This document shows positions 45,462 to 55,305 of a stretch of DNA of 64,000 nt, piece by piece; within the stretch, counting starts at the first letter, position 1, and each line of letters opens with the position of its first letter. This DNA comes from Streptomyces sp. DI166 (GTDB lineage: Bacteria > Actinomycetota > Actinomycetes > Streptomycetales > Streptomycetaceae): positions 1 through 64,000 of the forward strand of contig NZ_FLSP01000024.1 in NCBI RefSeq assembly GCF_900091315.1, written 5' to 3'. A program made the translations under genes and the position numbers. The notes under the pieces are model-generated. The model worked only from the letters and a program-made list of their open reading frames with translations, did not search any database and was not told where the DNA came from.

Positions 45462-46127
45462 TCACCCGACGGCTTCCCGCTGACTCAGCCGCACCTCCCG
45501 TTCCAGCTGGGTGGCGAGGGTGAGGTAGCGGGGGCGGCGGGGCACCGGGACCATGCCGCGGATCAGGACGTGCCACATCTCGGCGAGCCTGCGGGGCTGG
45601 CGGACGACCGGCTCGACGGAGCGGCCGACGATGCGGGTGCCGACGAAGAAGCAGACCAGGGAGTGGGCCGCCGCGTCGATGTCGACGTCCGGATGGAGGT
45701 CCGACTCCTTGACCGCGCCGACGAGTTTGCGGGTGGCGATGTCCAGCCACTCCGCGAACGGGTGCTGCATCGGCGCCTTCACCGGGACCGGCCCGGTGGC
45801 CAGCCGGAGTCCGGCCCGCGGGATCGGGCCCTCCACCGACAGCCGGGTGATGCCGAACATGGTGCGCATCAGCGTCTCCAGGGAGGAGTAGCCGCGCGAC
45901 TCCATCTCGCAGGCGATCTGACGGGACGCCTGGGACTGCAGCTCCATGATCGCGTGGGCGAGGTCCTCCTTCGCCGCGAAGTGGAAGTACAGGGCGCCCT
46001 TGGTGACTTGGGCGTGTTCGACGATGTCGCTCAGACTGGTCGACTCGTAGCCGCGACGATCGAACAGGTCAGCGGCAGCGGTGATGATCGTCGCGCGGGT
46101 CTGTTCTGCGCGTAACTGCCTCGCCAT
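45462..46127 (-). CDS. ArpA/ScbR-type TetR regulator (pseudo-receptor-like)
   Basis: 221 aa. The N-terminal TetR HTH (TRATIITAAADLF, then VTKGALYFHF) is of the gamma-butyrolactone receptor class. The ligand-binding part (RAGLRLATGPVPVKAPMQHP) is more diverged than in the receptor at 47292 and C-terminally extended. Together with a second, canonical receptor and AfsA homologue in the locus, it fits the role of a pseudo-receptor that responds to antibiotics rather than butyrolactones (inference). An ARE-like operator lies 25-53 bp upstream. Confidence 0.85.
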   Translation of the reverse strand: MARQLRAEQTRATIITAAADLFDRRGYESTSLSDIVEHAQVTKGALYFHFAAKEDLAHAIMELQSQASRQIACEMESRGYSSLETLMRTMFGITRLSVEGPIPRAGLRLATGPVPVKAPMQHPFAEWLDIATRKLVGAVKESDLHPDVDIDAAAHSLVCFFVGTRIVGRSVEPVVRQPRRLAEMWHVLIRGMVPVPRRPRYLTLATQLEREVRLSQREAVG

Positions 46128-46151
46128 CGGCTCGACTCTCTCCTGGGCCGG

Positions 46152-46180
46152 GAAAAGAACGGGTCATGCCGTTTGTTTTC
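46152..46180. promoter_or_regulatory. ARE-like operator upstream of the 45462-46127 regulator
   Basis: GAAAAGAACGG and CCGTTTGTTTTC flank GTCATG, an imperfect inverted repeat of the type bound by butyrolactone receptors. Confidence 0.65.
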
Positions 46181-46200
46181 TGCTCCCCGAACACCATAGC

Positions 46201-47115
46201 TCACTGCGCGACCGTGCCTACCCCGCATGCGAAGACTGCCGAGTCCCCTTGCACACCGAGGACTTGGACCAGCCCCTCGGGGCCGGGCGCCACCTCTATC
46301 CACGTGGGCAGGTCCAGTTCGGCATACCGGTCGAAGGTCGCGTGGAACGACATCGGGACGCGCCGCCCGCCGTGCGCGACCCGGGCCGCCTGACCGGCCG
46401 CCTCCAGGAGCAGCATCCCCGGCACATGGTCGAGAGGATGGTCGAAAAAAACGGGATGCGCGGTATCCACTCGCAGCTGCCAGCGGTCCCGGCGGTCACC
46501 GGGAGCCAGCACGACATCGCCGGGGACCGTGCGGCCGACGGCCTCGGGCGCGAGCCCCGGCGGCAGGGGCAGCGGGGTGACGTTCTGCGGCGTACGGCCG
46601 CCGCGCAGCCTGCGGTAGACGGGGTCGCTGGTCCAGGACGCGGCGAAGTACGCGCTCCCGACCTGCGTGTTCTCCAGGAAAACGGCCGCTTCGACGTCGA
46701 AGGCGGTGACCTTCCCGGCCCGCCTGCGGATGTCGAGGATGCTGATGTCGACCTCCGGTTCGGCGGGCAGGGAGCCCACCCGGAGGTGCTCGGGACGGGT
46801 ACTGACGCGCAGCTCCTGGAGCACGAACCGGTGGCCCAGCGGTACGTCGTACTCGGTGTGCGCGATCAGGGTGCCGCCCTGGCGGACTGTTTCGGTGACG
46901 AGCAGCGGCTCGTATGCGGTACGGTCGCTCGACACATGCAACTGGTGGGCTCGCGGCCACTGCGCGGTCACCCTGAACCGGTCGGTCCCGATGCGGCTCC
47001 AGCCGGTCAGGAGGGTCTCGGCGACGGCCGCGCGGTGGACCAGCTCGCGGGGAACGGTGGCCGTGAGCGCCTCGGACGCCGTCGGGAAATCGGCGAGTTG
47101 CGGCAATTGAGGCAT
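46201..47115 (-). CDS. AfsA/ScbA-family butyrolactone biosynthesis protein
   Basis: 304 aa from the ATG at 47115 with GGGAGAGAC upstream. Two hot-dog-like AfsA repeats: one around LVHRAAVAETLLTGW (about 25-40), the second at VFFDHPLDHVPGMLLLEAAGQ (about 220-240). AfsA joins a beta-keto acyl chain from ACP to dihydroxyacetone phosphate in A-factor-type autoregulator synthesis. It is divergent from the cognate receptor with an ARE-like site between. Confidence 0.92.
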   Translation of the reverse strand: MPQLPQLADFPTASEALTATVPRELVHRAAVAETLLTGWSRIGTDRFRVTAQWPRAHQLHVSSDRTAYEPLLVTETVRQGGTLIAHTEYDVPLGHRFVLQELRVSTRPEHLRVGSLPAEPEVDISILDIRRRAGKVTAFDVEAAVFLENTQVGSAYFAASWTSDPVYRRLRGGRTPQNVTPLPLPPGLAPEAVGRTVPGDVVLAPGDRRDRWQLRVDTAHPVFFDHPLDHVPGMLLLEAAGQAARVAHGGRRVPMSFHATFDRYAELDLPTWIEVAPGPEGLVQVLGVQGDSAVFACGVGTVAQ

Positions 47116-47180
47116 GTCTCTCCCTGGCTCCCCCGACAGTGTTGACAGACGGCGAGGTGCCCGTGCCGTGAGCGCTAGAG

Positions 47181-47206
47181 TACGAGCCGACCGGTTTGTT
47201 TTCAAT
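47181..47206. promoter_or_regulatory. ARE-like operator between afsA-type and receptor genes
   Basis: CCGACCGGTTTGTTTTC (from 47187) with TACGAG before it resembles autoregulatory elements in which ACCGGT is followed by a TTTGTTTT half site. Placed to control both divergent genes. Confidence 0.7.
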
Positions 47207-47291
47207 GAGACCAGGGTGACCAGGACCGGGTGCGCCTCCGGGCCCTCGCACCATGGCCATCCCGTCAACTCGGCGCAACGGAGGGGCCCTT

Positions 47292-47960
47292 ATGGCGAAG
47301 CAGGAACGCGCCATCAGGACGCGCAGAGCGATCCTGGAAGCCGCGGGGGCGGTGTTCGACGAGCACGGCTACGCCTCGACGACGATCTCCATGGTGCTGG
47401 AGCGGGCCGAAGTCACCAAGGGCGCCCTGTACTTCCACTTCCCCTCCAAGGAGTCCCTCGCCCAGGCCGTCCTGGACGAGCAGGTGCCGTTCGGCGCGGT
47501 GCCGCCGCAGCCCTGCAAGCTCCAGGAGATCGTGGACATGAGCTTCGTCTACGGGCGGCGGCTGCTGAACAACCCTCTGCTGCAGGGCAGTGTGCGGCTC
47601 ACCGTGGACCAGGCCACCCCGCCCGGTGTCGACCACTCCGGGCCGTTCCGGCAGTGGGCGGACCATGTCGTGGAACTGCTCGAAGAGGCCGACAAGCAGG
47701 GTGAGTTGCTGCCCACGGTGGTGCCGCGGGACACGGTGGAGCTGCTGGTCGGCTCGTTCGCCGGGATCCAGTTGATGTCGCGGGCGCTGACCGGGCGGGC
47801 GGATCTCGGCCACCGGCTGTCGGTGATGTGGGCGCACGTCCTGCCGAGCATCGCGGTGCCGGGGCTGATCGGCAGGCTCGACACCGCGCCGGACCGGGGT
47901 GCGCGCATCCTCGCCCTGCTCGGCGAGGAGGACGAGCCGATGCGGAGGGCCGAACCATGA
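47292..47960 (+). CDS. Gamma-butyrolactone receptor (ArpA/ScbR family)
   Basis: 222 aa from the ATG at 47292 (GGAGGGG upstream). It opens MAKQERAIRTRRAILEAAGA and carries VTKGALYFHFPSKESLAQAV and a ligand pocket region (SVRLTVDQATPPGVDHSGPF), very close to ScbR-class receptors. It should repress its targets until the butyrolactone made by the adjacent AfsA homologue accumulates. Coupled by ATGA to the NmrA-type gene. Confidence 0.92.
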   Translation: MAKQERAIRTRRAILEAAGAVFDEHGYASTTISMVLERAEVTKGALYFHFPSKESLAQAVLDEQVPFGAVPPQPCKLQEIVDMSFVYGRRLLNNPLLQGSVRLTVDQATPPGVDHSGPFRQWADHVVELLEEADKQGELLPTVVPRDTVELLVGSFAGIQLMSRALTGRADLGHRLSVMWAHVLPSIAVPGLIGRLDTAPDRGARILALLGEEDEPMRRAEP

Positions 47961-48823
47961 TCCTGCTCACCGGCGCGACCGGCACCGTCGGCTCGCTCGC
48001 CGTGCGCCGGCTGCGCGGTGCCGCTCCGCTGCGGCTGCTGACCCGCCGCCCCGACCGGGCCGCGGACCTGGCCGGACCGGGGGTGGAGGTGGTGGGCGGC
48101 GACTTCGACGATCCGGCGAGTCTGCGCCGGGCGCTGACCGGGGTGACCTCCGCGCTGCTGGTCACCGCCAACCCGCTCACGCACGCCCATGACGAGCACT
48201 TCCTGGCGGCGGCGCGCGCGTGCGGGGTCCGCCATGTGGTGAAGCTGTCCGCGCTCGCGGTCACCGACCCGGGCGCCACCGACCTGATCACGACCTGGCA
48301 GCGCGGCAATGAGCAACTGCTGGCCGATTCCGGGCTGTTGTGGACGTCGCTGCGGCCGCGCGCCTTCATGTCCAACACGCTCGGCTGGGCCATCTCCATC
48401 CGCGCGGAGGGTGTCGTACGGGCCGCCTGCGGCAACGCTGTCAACGCCACCGTCGACCCCCGGGACATCGCGGAGGTGGCGGCCCTGACGCTCCTGGCGC
48501 CCGAGGCGCACGCCGGGCGGGCCTACCCGCTCACCGGGCCGGAGGCGATCAGCCCCGTGGAGCAGACGAAGATCCTCGGTGATCTGCTCCAACGCCCTTT
48601 GGTCTTCGAGGAGTTGACGGAACAAGAGGCGCGGCGCCGGTTGCTCGTGCGCTATCCCGCGCCGATCGCCGAGGCGCTCGCCGAGAGCGCGTCCCGGGGC
48701 CGGGCCGGGGCGAAGTCGGAGGTGGACCCGACCGTCGCCGAGCTGCTGGGGCGGCCCGCCGGGAGCTACCGGCAGTGGGCGCTGGGCCGACTGGACGCCT
48801 TCCGCGCCGACGCCGGCACATGA
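47957..48823 (+). CDS. NmrA-like NAD(P)-binding protein
   Basis: 288 aa. Rossmann motif TGATGTVGSLAVRRL (5-19) typical of atypical short-chain reductases of the NmrA group; PRAFMSNTLGWA later. It overlaps the receptor gene (ATGA), so it belongs to the butyrolactone operon. By position it may reduce the 6-keto group or the butenolide intermediate of the autoregulator, as known reductases in such loci do, but sequence alone does not show the substrate. Confidence 0.8.
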   Translation: MILLTGATGTVGSLAVRRLRGAAPLRLLTRRPDRAADLAGPGVEVVGGDFDDPASLRRALTGVTSALLVTANPLTHAHDEHFLAAARACGVRHVVKLSALAVTDPGATDLITTWQRGNEQLLADSGLLWTSLRPRAFMSNTLGWAISIRAEGVVRAACGNAVNATVDPRDIAEVAALTLLAPEAHAGRAYPLTGPEAISPVEQTKILGDLLQRPLVFEELTEQEARRRLLVRYPAPIAEALAESASRGRAGAKSEVDPTVAELLGRPAGSYRQWALGRLDAFRADAGT

Positions 48824-48827
48824 CGAC

Positions 48828-48862
48828 GGGCCGGCCGATGCCCCATCCGCACCGGCCGACCC
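48828..48862. terminator. Hairpin between convergent genes
   Basis: GGGCCGGCCG and CGGCCGACCC pair with one mismatch across a 15-base loop, between the NmrA-type and S8 genes. Confidence 0.45.
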
Positions 48863-48903
48863 GCCCGCTCATGTGAAGGACTCGCCTTCCGGCTGTCCTT
48901 CGG

Positions 48904-50706
<1,803 letters not shown>

Positions 50707-51081
50707 GGGAATGCCTTTCGTGGCCGGACTCCGGGCAGCGTCGGAGCGGCGGTCTGTCGCTTCGTCGTCGAAGCGGAGGGGGGTGAACCGAGAACCGAAA
50801 AGCGTTGCGCTGAGGCCGGCCAGGCGCGGTGGGGACCGACCCCTGCGGGGTTACCTGTGGGTCGGCTGTGCAGGAACGATAGGCAAGCGGGCGGTCATAG
50901 GGATACAGGGGAAACCCTCGATCAGGCCGGAAACAAACCCTCGGCATCCACTGATTGACCGCTTGTGTCTGCTTATGCAGGGGCTCGCACCCCGCTGAAC
51001 GCACACGGCCCGCGGCCCGTACTGGACAGAAGCACGCGGTCCCGCACCGCCCGTCCCGCACCGGCCGAGGAGACGCTTCAC
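50707..51081. promoter_or_regulatory. 375-bp gap between divergent S8 protease and LPMO genes
   Basis: This presumably holds both promoters. A TTGACC at 50954-50959 followed by TATGCA only 13 bp later is not a clear promoter. Otherwise I see nothing specific beyond the ribosome binding site GAGGAGA of the LPMO gene. Confidence 0.3.
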
Positions 51082-52002
51082 ATGACCCGGATTCGCGCCC
51101 GGCGCGCCGCCGCTCTCACGGCGGCCCCGCTGCTGCTCGCCCTGGGGGCGGCCGGACCGGCCGCCGCGCACGGCGCGCCCACGGATCCGGTGAGCCGGGT
51201 GCGGGCCTGCTCCCCGGAGGGCGGCGCCGACGCCTCGACGGCGGCGTGCCGGGCGGCCGTCGCCGCGAACGGGGCACCCTTCACGGCCTGGGACAACCTG
51301 CGCATCGCGAATGTGAACGGACGTGACCGGCAGGTCGTCCCCGACGGAAAGCTGTGCAGCGGCGGCCTGCCCGCCTACCGGGGCCTGGACCTGGCCCGCT
51401 CCGACTGGCCCTCGACCCGTCTGGAGCCCGGCGCCACGCTGACCATGCGGTACGTCTCGACGATCCCGCACACCGGTACGTTCCGGCTCTATCTCACCGA
51501 GCAGGGCTACGATCCGGCCAAGCCGCTCACCTGGTCCGACCTGCCGGACAGGCCCTTCGCCGAGGTACGCGACCCGGCACTCACGGACGGCGCCTACCGC
51601 ATCCGTATGACCCTGCCGAAGGACCGCACGGGACGGCATGTGCTGTACACGGTGTGGCGGAACAGCAGTACCCCGGACACGTACTACTCCTGCTCGGACG
51701 TGGTGTTCCCGGAGAAGGAGACGGCGGCTGCCAAGAAGCCCGCCGAGAGCGGGAAGAAGGCGTCGGCCTCGGCGAAGCCCTCGCCCTCGCCCTCGAAGAC
51801 TCCGGAGGCTTCGAAGACGGCGCAGGCCGAGCCGCGCCGTACGCCCGTGCCGCCGCCGACTCCGGCCCCGGACGTCAGCAACGTGGGCGCGAACTCCACG
51901 CCGGACTCCGGCCCGTCCGCCCCGCTGGTGGCGGGCGGCGCCGCCGCGGTGCTGGTGCTCACCGGGGGCGCCGCCCTGGTCGCGCGCCTGCGAAGGAGGT
52001 GA
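51082..52002 (+). CDS. AA10 lytic polysaccharide monooxygenase with C-terminal membrane anchor
   Basis: 306 aa. A signal peptide ends AAA before His30, giving the N-terminal His of the copper histidine brace (HGAPTDPVSRV); the second His is His130 in STIPHTGTFRLYL. DTYYSCSDVVF closes the catalytic domain near residue 205. A Pro/Lys/Ser/Ala linker (about 213-275) leads to a C-terminal hydrophobic helix and RLRRR, so the enzyme may stay tethered to the membrane. The family oxidatively cleaves chitin or cellulose. Confidence 0.87.
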   Translation: MTRIRARRAAALTAAPLLLALGAAGPAAAHGAPTDPVSRVRACSPEGGADASTAACRAAVAANGAPFTAWDNLRIANVNGRDRQVVPDGKLCSGGLPAYRGLDLARSDWPSTRLEPGATLTMRYVSTIPHTGTFRLYLTEQGYDPAKPLTWSDLPDRPFAEVRDPALTDGAYRIRMTLPKDRTGRHVLYTVWRNSSTPDTYYSCSDVVFPEKETAAAKKPAESGKKASASAKPSPSPSKTPEASKTAQAEPRRTPVPPPTPAPDVSNVGANSTPDSGPSAPLVAGGAAAVLVLTGGAALVARLRRR

Positions 52003-52020
52003 ACTCAGGCGCGGCGTCCG

Positions 52021-53067
<1,047 letters not shown>

Positions 53068-53679
53068 TTGGAAAGCGGTACCACCCCCAGACCAGGACGC
53101 GTCCGCGCCCGCCGCGCCGCCGTCATGGCGGTCCCCGCCACGCTCGCCCTCGCCGGACTCGCGGTGCTCACCGCACAGGGCGCCCTGGGCGTGCAGTTCG
53201 CCATCTCCGGCATGCCGTTCACGGTGACCGCCACCGAGCTGAACGGCACCGGCTTCGAGCAGTTCGGCGGACTGGACAACATGGCTCCGGGCAGCCCCAA
53301 CGAGGGCGACACCGGAGGTCAGGTCCTGGTCGTCACGTCCGTGATCAAGGACGCGACGCTGAGCAAGCTCTGCCAGAGCGTGGATCTCGGCGGTATCAAC
53401 CTGCTCATCACCGCGGGCAGCGGAGCGGAGAAGGTCACCGCGAGCGATCTGACCACCGACTCCACCGAGCTGTCCGGCGACGCCGCCTTCAACGGCATCG
53501 AGATCGGCAACGACGCGAGCACCCTCACCAAGGCCGGGGTGCAGGGGCCGAAGGGCGTCTTCAGCCAGCAGGCCGACACCGTGCGCATCGCCAATCTGCG
53601 CCAGACCAACTACGCCACCACAGCCGGTGTGTTCAAGCTGCCCGGTCTCAAGCTCCGGTTCAGCGAGTCGGGTTGCTGA
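53068..53679 (+). CDS. DUF6230 family protein
   Basis: 203 aa from a TTG at 53068 (GGGAG upstream). A basic N-terminus, one hydrophobic helix (about 18-40) and a Gly/Thr-rich extracytoplasmic part with two Cys (KLCQS and the C-terminal SGC). The family is restricted to actinobacteria and almost always precedes a DUF6114 gene, as here (TGATG overlap). Role unknown; cell-surface location is predicted. Confidence 0.88.
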   Translation: MESGTTPRPGRVRARRAAVMAVPATLALAGLAVLTAQGALGVQFAISGMPFTVTATELNGTGFEQFGGLDNMAPGSPNEGDTGGQVLVVTSVIKDATLSKLCQSVDLGGINLLITAGSGAEKVTASDLTTDSTELSGDAAFNGIEIGNDASTLTKAGVQGPKGVFSQQADTVRIANLRQTNYATTAGVFKLPGLKLRFSESGC

Positions 53680-54110
53680 TGACGCGCCCCGGTTTCCGTC
53701 GCCTGTCGCGGGCGGGCTTCCGTCGCTGGCGGGGTCAGCGGCCGTTCTGGGGCGGGCTGCTGCTCGCCCTGGGCGGCGCGGAGATCCTGCTCACCGAGAA
53801 GGCGTCGATGAAGGTCGTCCTGCACCTGGGGATGCAGGGCCTGGCCGGGTATCTGCTGCCGACGCTGATGCTGCTGCTGGGCCTGCTCATCCTGTTCAAC
53901 CCCGCGCAGCGCCTGTTCTACTCGATCACCGGCCTGTTGCTGTCGCTGGGCACCTGGCTCACGTCCAACCTCGGCGGCTTCTTCCTCGGTCTGCTCCTGG
54001 GCCTCACGGGGAGCTGCCTCGCCTTCGGCTGGCTCCCCGACCAGGAGCCGCGCCTCGGGCGTCGGCAACGGCGGCGGGCGGCACGACAGGGGGCGGGGGA
54101 ACCGGCCTGA
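53679..54110 (+). CDS. DUF6114 family membrane protein
   Basis: 143 aa with three or four hydrophobic segments (GGLLLALGGAEILL, GYLLPTLMLLLGLLIL, then YSITGLLLSLGTWL and FFLGLLLGLTGSCLAF) and a basic C-terminus. The start codon overlaps the DUF6230 stop, so the two proteins probably form a complex. The terminator begins inside the last codons. Confidence 0.88.
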   Translation: MTRPGFRRLSRAGFRRWRGQRPFWGGLLLALGGAEILLTEKASMKVVLHLGMQGLAGYLLPTLMLLLGLLILFNPAQRLFYSITGLLLSLGTWLTSNLGGFFLGLLLGLTGSCLAFGWLPDQEPRLGRRQRRRAARQGAGEPA

Positions 54111-54131
54111 ACCCGGCTCCCCCGCCCCCTG
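54087..54131. terminator. Strong terminator overlapping the DUF6114 gene end
   Basis: CAGGGGGCGGGGGA pairs perfectly with TCCCCCGCCCCCTG, extended by an inner CCGG pairing; between convergent genes. Confidence 0.75.
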
Positions 54132-54153
54132 TTCGACGCTGCGGTGCTGTCTG

Positions 54154-55089
54154 TCAGCTCAGTCCGGCCGTCTTCAGCCACTCCTTGGCCACGTCCAGCG
54201 GGTCCTTGTTCTCCAGCTGGACCTGGGAGTCGAGCTCCAGCAGGGTCTCGGTGTCGAGCTTGGCGGAGACCTGGTTGAGGACGTCGACGCCCTCCTGGGG
54301 CAGGCCCGACTTGTAGACCAGCGGGGTCACGTTGGCGAAGCCGAAGAGGTTCTCCGGGTCCTTCAGGACGACGAACTTCTCCTTGGTGATGGTCGGGTCC
54401 GTGGTGAAGATGTCCGCGGCCTGCACCGTGTTCTTCGCCAGCGCCGCCTGGGTCAGCGGACCGCCCGCGTCGAGCGCCTTGAAGGACTTGAACTCCAGCC
54501 CGTAGACGTCCTTCAGACCGACCAGGCCCTGCTGGCGGGTCTGGAACTCGGGCGAACCGCCGATGACCAGCTCGGGGGCGATCTCCTTGAGGTCCGCGAG
54601 CGTGGACTCACCGGTGAGGTTGTACTTCTTCGCCGTGGCCGCGTTGATGCTCACGGAGTCCTTGTCCTCAGCGGGCGAGGACTCCAGCAGCGTCAGCTTC
54701 TTGTCCAGCTTGGTCTTCACGGCCGCGTTCACGGCGTCGGCGCTCTTCTGCTCCGCCTTCGGGTCCAGGTACGCCAGCAGCGAGCCGTTGTACTCCGGGA
54801 GCACCGTGATGGAGCCGTTCTTCAGCAGGCCGTAAGTGGTTTCGCGGCTGCCGATGTTGGGCTTGTAGGTGACCTTGATGCCCTTCGCCTTCAGGGCTTC
54901 ACCGTAGATGTCTGCGAGAAGGATGGACTCGGCGAAGTTGTTGGAGCCGACGACAACGGTGTCGCCGCTCGCCTTGTCCCCGGCCAGGGGGTTGTCGTTC
55001 TCGTCGTCGGACGAGCCACATCCGGCGAGCAGGGCCGCGGTGGCGGCGAGCGCGACGAGGTTCCTGCTGCGTGCGGCGGTAGAAGTCAC
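54154..55089 (-). CDS. Glycine betaine/choline-type ABC transporter substrate-binding lipoprotein
   Basis: 311 aa. The lipobox LLAGC gives lipidation at Cys24. The OpuAC-like binding domain starts GDTVVVGSNNFAESILLADI and includes NIGSRETTYGLL and LPEYNGSLLAYLD. It should deliver betaine-like osmolytes to the permease/ATPase set at 59415-61890, which is on the same strand but separated by the conservon. Confidence 0.88.
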   Translation of the reverse strand: MTSTAARSRNLVALAATAALLAGCGSSDDENDNPLAGDKASGDTVVVGSNNFAESILLADIYGEALKAKGIKVTYKPNIGSRETTYGLLKNGSITVLPEYNGSLLAYLDPKAEQKSADAVNAAVKTKLDKKLTLLESSPAEDKDSVSINAATAKKYNLTGESTLADLKEIAPELVIGGSPEFQTRQQGLVGLKDVYGLEFKSFKALDAGGPLTQAALAKNTVQAADIFTTDPTITKEKFVVLKDPENLFGFANVTPLVYKSGLPQEGVDVLNQVSAKLDTETLLELDSQVQLENKDPLDVAKEWLKTAGLS

Positions 55090-55305
55090 GATTCCCGTTC
55101 CGGACTGAGTTGGGGGTGGGACGGTTGTTCTTCAGTACGTCAACTGATCCAATCCACCGGCTTCTTCCTCAGTCAAGGGAATCCGGGTAACCGATTGGAC
55201 TCAATGAGTAGTCATTTGTGATCGCATGTGAAGACGTATGCATCAAGAGGCGATAGTCTCCACGCAAGTTGACGCCATGAGTCCGCTCACTCACGAGGAG
55301 GAAAG
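55090..55305. promoter_or_regulatory. AT-rich divergent promoter region
   Basis: 216 bp between the binding-protein gene and cvnA; an 11-bp palindrome ACTCAATGAGT lies at 55199-55209, and GAGGAGG precedes cvnA. No certain -35/-10 pair. Confidence 0.4.
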
